In this document: piece after piece, positions 8,053-15,806 of the stretch
How the letters are laid out: each line of letters starts with the position of its first letter
Numbering within the stretch: the first letter of the stretch is position 1
Assembly: GCF_024199845.1 (NCBI RefSeq)
Contig: NZ_JANADO010000001.1
Span: 3,224,001 to 3,288,000, forward strand
Source of the DNA: Bradyrhizobium sp. CCGB12
GTDB lineage: Bacteria; Pseudomonadota; Alphaproteobacteria; Rhizobiales; Xanthobacteraceae
Direction of reading: 5' to 3'
Length of the DNA: 64,000 bases
Made by a program: the position numbers and the translations under genes
The notes under the pieces: model-generated
Database searches by the model: none
What the model saw: the letters and a program-made list of their open reading frames with translations, nothing else
Told to the model about the DNA's origin: nothing

Positions 8053-8952
8053 ATGGGACGGAACGACAAGGGCAAGGCCGGCTTCATCGGCATCGGCACG
8101 ATGGGCCGGGAGATGGTGCGCAACCTGCTGGCGGCCGGCCACGCGGTCCGCGTCTTCGACCTGAACGAAGCCGCGCTGACTGACAGCGTCAAGGAAGGCG
8201 CGACCCGCGCCAACAGCCCTGCCGATGCCGCGCAAGGCGCCGACATCGTCATCACCATGCTGCCCGACACGCCCCATGTCGAGGCGACGATTTACGGTGA
8301 ACACGGCCTGCTGAAGTCGCCTCCCCCCGGCAAGCTCATCGTCGACATGAGCACGATCTCGCCGGTCGCCGTCCGCCGCATCCATGCCGACCTGCAAAAG
8401 GCCGGCGTCAGCTTCATCGACGCGCCGGTCTCGGGCGGCCCCGTCGGCGCGAAGAACGCTGCGCTTTCGATCATGGCCGGTGGCGATGCTGAAGCATTTG
8501 CCAAGGCCGAGCCGTTCTTCCGCGCGATGGGCACGACCATCACGCATGTCGGCGCGTCCGGCGCCGGCCAGACCGTCAAGCTCTGCAATCAGCTGATCTG
8601 CGGCATCAACATCCAGGCGATCTGCGAGGCCCTCGCGCTTGGTCGCGCTTCGGGCCTCGACCTCAATCTGCTACGCCGGGTGCTGCTCGGTGGTTCCGCC
8701 GCCTCATGGATGCTCGACAAGCTCGGCCCCGCGATGATCGCGGGCGACGTCTCCGCCGGCTTCCGGATCGATCTGCAGCTCAAGGATCTTCGCCTGGTGC
8801 AGGAGCACGCGCAGGCGCTGAGCGTGCCGCTGCCCGGCACCGCGCTCGTCACCAGTCAATATGTGGACGCGCGCGCACATGGCGAAGGCAGCAACGGCAA
8901 CCAGGCGCTGTTCCGCGTCTACGACCGCATGACCAACCAGACAACCGGCTGA
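8053..8952 (+). CDS. NAD(P)-dependent beta-hydroxyacid dehydrogenase (HIBADH/GarR/LtnD family)
   Basis: A 299-residue oxidoreductase. The Rossmann motif GFIGIGTMG lies at about 10-18, the substrate-loop DAPVSGGPVGA at about 124-134, and the catalytic lysine in GAGQTVKLCNQ at about 174. The family includes 3-hydroxyisobutyrate dehydrogenase, tartronate-semialdehyde reductase and L-threonate 2-dehydrogenase, which cannot be told apart by eye. The ATG at 8053 gives the usual length. Its place between the GntR gene and an ABC importer suggests it performs the first oxidation or reduction of the imported compound. Confidence 0.9.
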   Translation: MGRNDKGKAGFIGIGTMGREMVRNLLAAGHAVRVFDLNEAALTDSVKEGATRANSPADAAQGADIVITMLPDTPHVEATIYGEHGLLKSPPPGKLIVDMSTISPVAVRRIHADLQKAGVSFIDAPVSGGPVGAKNAALSIMAGGDAEAFAKAEPFFRAMGTTITHVGASGAGQTVKLCNQLICGINIQAICEALALGRASGLDLNLLRRVLLGGSAASWMLDKLGPAMIAGDVSAGFRIDLQLKDLRLVQEHAQALSVPLPGTALVTSQYVDARAHGEGSNGNQALFRVYDRMTNQTTG

Positions 8953-8962
8953 ACCTGCTACG

Positions 8963-9646
8963 ATGAGCCTCCAACTCGACTTTCCTGCAGTGCTGGAGCG
9001 TTGGCCAAGTTTCCTGGCCGGCGCCGCGCTCACTTTGGAGTTGGCATTCTTCGCGACCGTGCTCGGTGCCCTGCTCGGCACGCTTGCGGCGGTCGGGCGC
9101 GGCACGCACAATTCGCTGATCGCGGGCGCCTGCAAGGTCTATGTCGAGACCATCCGCAACACCCCGCTCTTGGTGCAGATCTTCCTGGTCTATTTCGGCC
9201 TCGCCAGCCTTGGCCTGAAGTACTCCGCCTTCACCGTGGCCGTGGCCGCGCTGACGATCAATGTCGGCGCCTATACCGCCGAGATCATGCGCGCCGGCTT
9301 CGAGGCGATCCCGCGCGGACAGATCGAGGCCGCCGAAGGGCTGGCGCTGTCACGCCTGCAGATCTACTGGCACATCATCCTGCTGCCGGCGATCGAGAAG
9401 GTCTATCCCGCGCTCACCAGCCAGTTCGTGCTGCTGATGCTGGCCTCCTCGGTCTGCTCGCAGATCTCGGCGGAGGAGCTCACCGCGGTCGCCAACTATA
9501 TCCAATCGGACACCTATCGCGCGTTCGAGACCTACATCATCGTCGCCGTGCTCTACGTCATCCTGTCACTGGTGATGCGCGCCGGCTTCTGGGGCCTCGG
9601 CCTCGTGCTGTTTCCGCGCCGTCGCCGGCTCGGCACGCCGTTGTGA
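8963..9646 (+). CDS. Polar amino acid-type ABC transporter permease 1
   Basis: A 227-residue inner-membrane permease of the HisM/GlnP type with about five hydrophobic segments. The EAA cytoplasmic loop contacting the ATPase is visible as [21 protein letters not shown] (about 122-142). The early RNTPLLVQIFLVYFGL segment is typical of the family. It starts 10 bases after the dehydrogenase stop and is followed after 1 base by the second permease, so translation is coupled and the two probably form a heterodimeric channel. Confidence 0.93.
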   Translation: MSLQLDFPAVLERWPSFLAGAALTLELAFFATVLGALLGTLAAVGRGTHNSLIAGACKVYVETIRNTPLLVQIFLVYFGLASLGLKYSAFTVAVAALTINVGAYTAEIMRAGFEAIPRGQIEAAEGLALSRLQIYWHIILLPAIEKVYPALTSQFVLLMLASSVCSQISAEELTAVANYIQSDTYRAFETYIIVAVLYVILSLVMRAGFWGLGLVLFPRRRRLGTPL

Positions 9647-9647
9647 G

Positions 9648-10322
9648 ATGACCATGGGCGGACATCTCAACGTCAATCACCTGATGTTCCTCGGCCACGG
9701 CGCGCTGTGGACCATTGGCCTATCCGTGATCGCGCTGATCGGCGGCGGCATCGTCGGCTTCGTGATTGCGCTGGCGCGCATCTCGCCGCTTAGATCGGTC
9801 CGGATCGCCAGCGCAGTCTATGTCCAGCTCATCCAGGGCACGCCGCTGCTCGTCATCCTCTTCCTCGGCTATTTCGGTCTCGCCGCGATCGGCCTGCAGG
9901 TCTCGCCGCTCGCGGCTGCCGGCGCCTCGCTGACGCTGTATGTCGCCGCTTATCTCGGCGAGATCTGGCGCGGCTGCATCCAGTCCGTGCCGAAGCCGCA
10001 ATGGGAAGCCGCCGAAGGCCTGGCGCTGAGCCGGACCCAGCGCATGACGAAGGTGATCTTGCCGCAGGCGATCCGCATCGCGACGCCGCCAACCGTCGGC
10101 TTCATGGTGCAGATCATCAAGAACACCTCGCTCGCCTCCGTGGTCGGCTTCGTCGAGCTGATGCGCTCGGGCCAGATCGTCAACAACTCGCTGTTCGAGC
10201 CGTTCGCCATCTACGCCATCATCGCCGTCACCTATTTCGCCATGTGCTATCCGCTGTCGCTGGTCAGCCAAAGGCTGGAACGGCGGATGGGGCGTGGCAG
10301 ATCCAACCTCGCGCCGGCCTGA
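9648..10322 (+). CDS. Polar amino acid-type ABC transporter permease 2
   Basis: A 224-residue second permease of the same family, with the [16 protein letters not shown] segment and the EAA loop [19 protein letters not shown] (about 121-139). It begins one base after the first permease stop, and the ATPase start codon follows its stop after one base. The close similarity of the two permeases in the EAA region fits a duplicated pair working as one transporter. Confidence 0.93.
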   Translation: MTMGGHLNVNHLMFLGHGALWTIGLSVIALIGGGIVGFVIALARISPLRSVRIASAVYVQLIQGTPLLVILFLGYFGLAAIGLQVSPLAAAGASLTLYVAAYLGEIWRGCIQSVPKPQWEAAEGLALSRTQRMTKVILPQAIRIATPPTVGFMVQIIKNTSLASVVGFVELMRSGQIVNNSLFEPFAIYAIIAVTYFAMCYPLSLVSQRLERRMGRGRSNLAPA

Positions 10323-10323
10323 C

Positions 10324-11082
10324 ATGCAGCAGAACCTCTCCTCCTCCGAACCCATCGTGTCGCTCCGCGACGTGCAGAAGAGCTTCGGCTCGCTCCGCGT
10401 GCTCGACGGTGTCTCCTTTGCCGTCGCACGTGGCGAGGTGCTGGCGCTGATCGGCCGCTCCGGCTCCGGCAAGAGCACGGCGCTGCGCTGCATCGACCGC
10501 TTCGAGAAGGTCGACGGCGGCGAGATCGTCGTCTGCGGACATCGGGTCGACCGTCCCGATGTCGACCTGCGCGCGCTGCGACAGGATGTCGGCATAGTGT
10601 TCCAGAGCTACAATCTGTTTCCGCACCTCACGATCGAGCAGAACATCACGCTCGCGCCCTGCGCGGTTAAGGGCATGACCGGCTCGCAGGCCAGGGACCT
10701 CGCACGAAAAGTGCTCGCGCAGGTCGGGCTCGAGGAGAAGCTGCATGCCTATCCCGAGCAGCTCTCGGGCGGCCAGCAGCAGCGCGCGGCGATCGCCCGT
10801 TCGCTGGCGATGCAGCCCAAGGTGATGCTGTTCGACGAGGTCACCTCTGCGCTCGATCCCGAGCTCACCGGCGAGGTGCTGAAGGTGATCGAGCAGCTGG
10901 CGGCGGACGGCATGACCATGGTGATGGTCACCCACGAGATGGGCTTTGCCAAGGGCATCGCCGACCGGATCGTGTTCATGCATCGCGGCAAGGTCCACGA
11001 GACCGGACCCGCCTCGATCCTGACGTCACCAACGACACCGGAGCTCACCCAATTCGTGGGCACTGGAAACCTAAAATCATAA
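10324..11082 (+). CDS. Polar amino acid-type ABC transporter ATP-binding protein
   Basis: A 252-residue ATPase. It has Walker [10 protein letters not shown], a Q-loop ([12 protein letters not shown]), the signature [15 protein letters not shown], Walker [15 protein letters not shown] and the switch His in [11 protein letters not shown], all in the order expected of GlnQ/HisP-type subunits. An in-frame start 30 bases upstream would overlap the permease gene; the ATG at 10324 matches the family N-terminus and sits at the permease stop. It energises the transporter encoded by 8963-11896. Confidence 0.95.
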   Translation: MQQNLSSSEPIVSLRDVQKSFGSLRVLDGVSFAVARGEVLALIGRSGSGKSTALRCIDRFEKVDGGEIVVCGHRVDRPDVDLRALRQDVGIVFQSYNLFPHLTIEQNITLAPCAVKGMTGSQARDLARKVLAQVGLEEKLHAYPEQLSGGQQQRAAIARSLAMQPKVMLFDEVTSALDPELTGEVLKVIEQLAADGMTMVMVTHEMGFAKGIADRIVFMHRGKVHETGPASILTSPTTPELTQFVGTGNLKS

Positions 11083-11101
11083 CAGGAGAGGAGAACTAGG
11101 G

Positions 11102-11896
11102 ATGACAAACAAGAGATTGCTGGGCACGGCCGCCGCGCTATTCGGCCTCGTGATGATGGCGGCGACGCCGGCATCGGCCAATTTGCTCGACGACATCATG
11201 AAGGCGAAAAAGATCCGCATCTCGACGGATCTCGCCATTCCGCCCTCGGGCATGATGGATTCCAGCATGAAGCCGACCGGCTCCGACGTCGAAGTGGCCC
11301 AGCTGCTCGCCAAGGACTGGGGGCTGGAGCTGGAATTCATCCAGACCACCGGCGCGACCCGCATCCCGAACGTCCTGACCGGCAAGGCCGACATCATCAT
11401 CTCGACCCTGTCGGTGACGCCGGACCGCGCCAAGGTGATCGACTTCACCAAGCGCTATGCGACGCTGCAATCCGATGTCGGCTGCCTGAAGTCGTCGACC
11501 GTCAAGGACTGGCCCGACCTGAAGGACAAATCGATCGGCGTCTCGCGCGGCACCACGCAGGACACCACGCTGTCCAACATGAAGGACAAGGACCTGAAGA
11601 TCGCGCGCTACGACGACGATGCCACCATGGTGACGGCGGCGGTCTCCGGCCAGGTCGACTGCGTCGCATCGTCCGCGACGATCATCAACCAGATCGGGGT
11701 GAAGAATCCCTCGCGCGTGTTCGAATCCAGGATTCCGCTGGCGACCTTCGATCTCGCCATCGGCCTGAAGAAGGGCGAGCAGCCTCTGATGGACAAGCTC
11801 AACGCCTGGATCACCGAGAACGTCAAGAACGGCAAGCTCAACGCAATCTACAAGAAATTCCACGGGGTGGAGCTGCCACCCGACATGCGCAGCTGA
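11102..11896 (+). CDS. ABC transporter periplasmic substrate-binding protein (SBP_bac_3 type)
   Basis: A 264-residue periplasmic receptor. The signal peptide (about 1-26) ends at PASA before NLLDDIMKAKK. The mature protein has the two-lobed family-3 features: IRISTDLAIPPSG at the start of lobe 1, then GKADIIISTLSVTPDRAKVIDFT, the usual ligand-contact stretch, and a hinge followed by IGVSRGTTQD. The family commonly binds amino acids, but the neighbouring enzymes point to a sugar acid or hydroxy acid, so the ligand is open. A GGAGAGGAG ribosome-binding site precedes the ATG. A strong hairpin separates it from rpiB. Confidence 0.93.
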   Translation: MTNKRLLGTAAALFGLVMMAATPASANLLDDIMKAKKIRISTDLAIPPSGMMDSSMKPTGSDVEVAQLLAKDWGLELEFIQTTGATRIPNVLTGKADIIISTLSVTPDRAKVIDFTKRYATLQSDVGCLKSSTVKDWPDLKDKSIGVSRGTTQDTTLSNMKDKDLKIARYDDDATMVTAAVSGQVDCVASSATIINQIGVKNPSRVFESRIPLATFDLAIGLKKGEQPLMDKLNAWITENVKNGKLNAIYKKFHGVELPPDMRS

Positions 11897-11906
11897 ACGG
11901 AAGAAC

Positions 11907-11936
11907 GCCGTGACAGTCGCACGCGACTGTCACGGC
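11907..11936. terminator. Strong intercistronic hairpin between binding protein and rpiB-like gene
   Basis: A perfect 14-base inverted repeat (11907-11920 and 11923-11936; arm GCCGTGACAGTCGC) with only 2 unpaired bases between the arms. There is no T-run after it. It begins 10 bases past the binding-protein stop and ends 26 bases before the next ATG. It may protect the upstream mRNA or partly terminate, making the binding protein more abundant than RpiB. Confidence 0.6.
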
Positions 11937-11962
11937 TATTGCAAGATCAAGAAGGACATCAC

Positions 11963-12409
11963 ATGCGTCTCGTCATCGGATCCGACCACGCCGGCTGGCC
12001 GCTCAAGCAGACCGTCATCGACCACATCCGCAAGCTCGGCCACGACGTCGTCGACGTCGGCTCCTATGATGACAAGCCGGTGGATTTCCCCGACATCGCA
12101 CGGGCCGTGGCGGCGAAGGTGACATCGGGCGAAGCCGCGCGCGGCATCATGGTGTGCGGCACCGGCGTCGGCGCCTCGATCGCGGCCAACAAGATGAAGG
12201 GCATCCGCGCCGCCGTCTGCCACGACGTCCATTCCGCCCATCAAAGCGTCGAGCATGACGACGTCAACGTCATGTGCATCGGTGCGCAGATCGTCGGCGC
12301 CTGGCTCGCCGTAGATCTCGTGTCCTCCTACCTCTCCGCCGAATTCTCCACCGACGAGGATTTCCGCCGCCGCGTCGAGAAGCTGCGCGTCATGGACGAG
12401 CAAGGCTGA
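11963..12409 (+). CDS. rpiB: RpiB/LacAB-family sugar-phosphate isomerase
   Basis: A 148-residue isomerase of the ribose-5-phosphate isomerase B fold. It shows IGSDHAGWPLK at the N-terminus (phosphate and substrate Asp-His), the catalytic cysteine in IMVCGTGVGASIAANK (about 68), and AAVCHDVHSA. Members isomerise ribose-5-P, allose-6-P or erythrulose-4-P. Placement at the end of a GntR-controlled import and dehydrogenase operon suggests a catabolic sugar-phosphate role rather than housekeeping, although no kinase is in the cluster. The ATG at 11963 is preferred to an upstream TTG because MRLVIGSDH is the family start. Confidence 0.88.
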   Translation: MRLVIGSDHAGWPLKQTVIDHIRKLGHDVVDVGSYDDKPVDFPDIARAVAAKVTSGEAARGIMVCGTGVGASIAANKMKGIRAAVCHDVHSAHQSVEHDDVNVMCIGAQIVGAWLAVDLVSSYLSAEFSTDEDFRRRVEKLRVMDEQG

Positions 12410-12427
12410 GGGGCCGCTCACGGAGCC

Positions 12428-12511
12428 GTAGCCCGGATGGAGTGCAGCGCAATCCGGGACAGTCCATGCGGACAAAAGGCCCCGGATTACGCTTCGCTCC
12501 ATCCGGGCTAC
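12428..12511. repeat. Palindromic intergenic repeat (GTAGCCCGGATGGAG family)
   Basis: Perfect 15-base arms, GTAGCCCGGATGGAG at 12428-12442 and its complement at 12497-12511. Inside them lie secondary arms around AATCCGGG and CCCGGATT. It follows the RpiB-like gene by 18 bases, so it can also act as a bidirectional transcription stop. I recognise this as a common type of dispersed intergenic palindrome in Bradyrhizobium-like genomes. Confidence 0.7.
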
Positions 12512-12542
12512 GCGACTGAGGACGTGCCTGCAGCCTACCTTC

Positions 12543-12624
12543 CGTCATTGCGAGCGCAGCGAAGCAATCCAGAGTCTTGCCGCGGATGCATTTTCTGGAT
12601 TGCTTCGCTGCGCGCGCAATGACG
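12543..12624. repeat. Palindromic intergenic repeat (CGTCATTGCGAGCGCAGCGAAG family)
   Basis: Outer arms CGTCATTGCG (12543-12552) and CGCAATGACG (12615-12624), plus an inner perfect 17-base pair, 12557-12573 with 12594-12610 (CAGCGAAGCAATCCAGA). A degenerate copy lies at 48194-48270. With the preceding palindrome and about 160 unassigned bases it fills the interval 12410-12791. Confidence 0.7.
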
Positions 12625-12791
12625 AGGTGGAAGCAGCTGCGCGCTAAAACTCCGCTCTCGTGCCCAGGCTCTGCAGCGGAGCGTCACTGCGTGCCGCACC
12701 GCGTTCGGGACGCGAGAGGGAACCAGGGTGCCCGCCATTCACTCATGCCCTCTTCTCCGGCTAGACTGCTCCGATTCCTGGAGCCCTGGCT

Positions 12792-13520
12792 TTGGCCCTT
12801 CTCTTCGTCCTCACCATCGGCCTCATCGCCGGCACCATTTCCGGTATCGTCGGCACCGGCTCGTCGATCATGCTGATGCCGGTGCTGGTCTATGCCTATG
12901 GGCCGAAGGAGGCCGTGCCGATCATGGCGGTGGCCTCCGTCATGGCGAATTTTTCACGCATCCTCGCCTGGTGGCGCGAGGTCGACTGGCGAGCCTGCGC
13001 GGCCTATTCGGTGACGGGCATTCCGGCCGCAGCGCTCGGCGCGCGGACGCTGCTGGCACTGCCCTCGCACGCCGTCGATCTCACCATCGGCATCTTCCTG
13101 ATCGCGATGGTGCCGGTGCGGCACTGGCTGGCGCGGCACGACCTCAAGGCCAATCTCTGGCACCTCGCCATCGGCGGCGCGATCATCGGTTATCTCACCG
13201 GCATCGTGGTCTCGACCGGCCCGCTCAGCGTGCCGCTGTTCCTGTTCTACGGGCTCAGCAAGGGCGCTTTCCTCGCCACCGAAGCCGCCTCGTCGCTGGG
13301 ACTCTATTTCGCGAAATCCGTGACCTTCGAGCGCTTCGGCGCGCTGACCATGGATGTCTTCATCAAGGGCCTGGTTGCCGGTTCCTCGTTGATGTCAGGG
13401 GCGTTCATCGCAAAGCGCTTCGTGCTGCATCTGAAACCGGAAACCTTCCAGCTGGTGATGGATGCGATCATGGTCGCGGCCGGGCTCTCCATGCTATGGA
13501 ACGCGACGCACTCCCCCTGA
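12792..13520 (+). CDS. Sulfite exporter TauE/SafE (TSUP) family permease
   Basis: A 242-residue membrane protein with about eight hydrophobic segments in two repeats. Each repeat starts with a glycine-rich helix: LIAGTISGIVGTGSSIMLMP at the N-terminus and IGGAIIGYLTGIVVSTGPLS near 125-145. This is the TSUP hallmark. Family members move sulfite, organosulfonates or other small anions; the substrate here is unknown. In-frame upstream starts are blocked by a TAG at 12762, so the TTG at 12792 is the best start. radA follows after 16 bases. Confidence 0.85.
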   Translation: MALLFVLTIGLIAGTISGIVGTGSSIMLMPVLVYAYGPKEAVPIMAVASVMANFSRILAWWREVDWRACAAYSVTGIPAAALGARTLLALPSHAVDLTIGIFLIAMVPVRHWLARHDLKANLWHLAIGGAIIGYLTGIVVSTGPLSVPLFLFYGLSKGAFLATEAASSLGLYFAKSVTFERFGALTMDVFIKGLVAGSSLMSGAFIAKRFVLHLKPETFQLVMDAIMVAAGLSMLWNATHSP

Positions 13521-13536
13521 GCAAGATTTTACGCTG

Positions 13537-14982
13537 ATGGCCAAGAGCACCCTCTCCTTCGTCTGCCAGAACTGCGGCGCGGCCTATAACCGCTGGCAGG
13601 GCAAGTGCGAATCCTGCGGCGAGTGGAACACGCTCGCCGAGGAGGACACCAGCGGCAGCGTCCCGGTGTCGATCCGCTCCAAGCGCAAGGGACGAACGTT
13701 CGCGCTGGAGAGCCTCGCCGGAAAGAGCCCGGATGCGCCGCGCCTGTCCTCGGGGATGAGCGAGCTCGACCGCGTCACCGGCGGCGGCTTCGTGCGCGGC
13801 TCGGTGCTGCTGGTCGGCGGCGATCCCGGCATCGGCAAATCGACACTGCTCACGCAGGCCACCAGCATGCTGGCACGCGCCGGCCACCGCATCGTCTACA
13901 TCTCCGGCGAAGAGGCGGTCGCGCAGGTGCGCCTGCGCGCCGAGCGGCTCGGGCTGTCGGATGCGCCGGTGCAACTCGCCGCCGAGACCTCGGTCGAGGA
14001 TATCGTCTCGACGCTGTCGGAGGGCGCGGTGCCCCGGCTGATCGTCATCGACTCGATCCAGACCATGTGGACCGACACGGTGGAATCGGCGCCCGGCACG
14101 GTGACGCAGGTGCGAGCCTCGGCGCAGGCGCTGATACGATTTGCCAAGAAGACCGGCGCTGCCATCATCCTGGTCGGCCACGTCACCAAGGACGGCCAGA
14201 TCGCCGGGCCCCGCGTGGTCGAGCACATGGTCGATGCGGTGCTGTCGTTCGAGGGCGAAGGCTCGCAGCAATTCCGCATCCTGCGCGCCGTGAAGAATCG
14301 TTTCGGGCCGACCGACGAGATCGGCGTGTTCGAGATGACCGGTCTTGGTCTGCGCGAGGTCACCAACCCCTCCGAGCTGTTCCTGTCCGAGCGCGATCTC
14401 GGCACCCCCGGCACCGCCGTCTTCGCAGGCATCGAGGGCACGAGGCCCGTCCTGGTCGAATTACAGGCGCTGGTGGCGCCGACCTCGCTCGGCACCCCGC
14501 GCCGGGCCGTGGTCGGCTGGGACCCGAGCCGGCTGTCGATGGTGCTGGCGGTACTGGAGGCCCATTGCGGGGTCAAGCTGTCGGGACACGACGTCTATCT
14601 GAACGTCGCCGGCGGCCTGCGCATCCACGAACCTGCGGCGGACCTTGCCGCTGCCGCGGCGCTGGTATCGTCCCTGGTTAACGCGCAGTTACCCACTGAT
14701 GCCGTCTATTTCGGCGAAATCTCGCTCTCCGGCGTGGTCCGCCCGGTGGCGCAGACCCCGGCCCGGCTGAAGGAAGCGGCAAAACTCGGTTTCCAGCGTG
14801 CCGTGCTGCCCGAATCGGCCCGCGGCGATGCCGGCGGAGACGCCGGACTGTCGCTGAACGCGGTCAACAGCCTGACGACGCTGGTCGCCGAAATCGCCGC
14901 CCGCGGCTCCCGCCGGGGTGAATCGAACGGACCGGCAGAGAAAAATGCCACACCGGCAAGATTCCGCCGTGGAGATGGTTAG
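13537..14982 (+). CDS. radA: DNA repair protein RadA
   Basis: A 481-residue RecA-like branch-migration helicase. The N-terminal zinc finger is CQNCG...CESCG (about 10-33). The ATPase core has Walker A GGDPGIGKST and a Walker B-like strand LIVIDSIQTM. The RadA-specific KNRFG motif is present (in AVKNRFGPTDE), followed by a Lon-protease-like C-terminal domain. The ATG at 13537 begins MAKSTLSFVCQNCG, matching the family; earlier in-frame starts would overlap the TSUP gene. radA-cvpA-purF is a common alphaproteobacterial order. Confidence 0.96.
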   Translation: MAKSTLSFVCQNCGAAYNRWQGKCESCGEWNTLAEEDTSGSVPVSIRSKRKGRTFALESLAGKSPDAPRLSSGMSELDRVTGGGFVRGSVLLVGGDPGIGKSTLLTQATSMLARAGHRIVYISGEEAVAQVRLRAERLGLSDAPVQLAAETSVEDIVSTLSEGAVPRLIVIDSIQTMWTDTVESAPGTVTQVRASAQALIRFAKKTGAAIILVGHVTKDGQIAGPRVVEHMVDAVLSFEGEGSQQFRILRAVKNRFGPTDEIGVFEMTGLGLREVTNPSELFLSERDLGTPGTAVFAGIEGTRPVLVELQALVAPTSLGTPRRAVVGWDPSRLSMVLAVLEAHCGVKLSGHDVYLNVAGGLRIHEPAADLAAAAALVSSLVNAQLPTDAVYFGEISLSGVVRPVAQTPARLKEAAKLGFQRAVLPESARGDAGGDAGLSLNAVNSLTTLVAEIAARGSRRGESNGPAEKNATPARFRRGDG

Positions 14983-15149
14983 CCGGAGGTGACGCCGGAG
15001 GCCCCCGCCGCTATACAGCCGTCACAAAAGCAGCACGGGATTGCGTGGTTGCGGCCTTGCCGGGAACGTCGTCTGCCCTTCTTTTAGGGCAGCGGCCAAG
15101 CACCGATTCGCTGAGCACCCTTGAGAGTACGAGCGGACCAGACCAGCCG

Positions 15150-15779
15150 ATGCCAGTTACACTCCTCGACCTGATCCTGCTCGGTGTGATGCTGATCTCG
15201 GGCCTGCTCGCGATGGTCCGCGGCTTCATGCGCGAAATCCTGTCGATCGCAGCCTGGGGCGCGGCCGCGATCGTGACGCTGTACTCGTTCTCGAAGCTGC
15301 TGCCGACCGCCAAGACCTATTTCAACAACGACACGGTCGCGAGCGTGGTCGTGGTCGCCGGCGTGTTCGTGGGCACCCTGGTCGTGGTTTCCGTGATCAC
15401 CGTCCGCATCTCCGACATGATCCTCGATTCGCGCATCGGCGCGCTGGACCGCACCCTTGGCTTCCTGTTTGGCCTGGCTCGCGGGCTTTTGATCGTCGTG
15501 GTCGCCTTCCTGTTCTTCACCTGGCTGGTTCCGGACAAGCAGCGCCCGGACTGGGTCACCGGGGCCAAGTCCCGCGTCGTGCTCCAGGGAACCGGGGATT
15601 GGCTGATGGCCCTCTTGCCCGACGACCCCGAGAACACCATCTTGAAGAGATTCAAGAAAAACAAACCAGATGATGATCAAGCTGAATCCGAGCAGCAGCC
15701 TTCGGGCGGCGGCGACGGATACAGTAAACCTGCTCGTGACAGCCTGAAAAAGCTGATCGAGAAACCTGCGGCGCGTTGA
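15150..15779 (+). CDS. cvpA: CvpA family membrane protein
   Basis: A 209-residue protein with four predicted transmembrane helices: LLDLILLGVMLISGLLAMV, IAAWGAAAIVTLYS, VASVVVVAGVFVGTLVVVSV and LLIVVVAFLFFTWLV. A charged, disordered C-terminal tail follows. CvpA is named for colicin V production and is linked to envelope homeostasis; its molecular role is not settled. The ATG at 15150 (MPVTLLDL) matches the family N-terminus; an upstream in-frame start would add 35 unlikely residues. purF begins 27 bases after the stop, the classic cvpA-purF pairing. Confidence 0.9.
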   Translation: MPVTLLDLILLGVMLISGLLAMVRGFMREILSIAAWGAAAIVTLYSFSKLLPTAKTYFNNDTVASVVVVAGVFVGTLVVVSVITVRISDMILDSRIGALDRTLGFLFGLARGLLIVVVAFLFFTWLVPDKQRPDWVTGAKSRVVLQGTGDWLMALLPDDPENTILKRFKKNKPDDDQAESEQQPSGGGDGYSKPARDSLKKLIEKPAAR

Positions 15780-15806
15780 TTGGCCCTAAAGAGAGGCGCG
15801 GACGAG

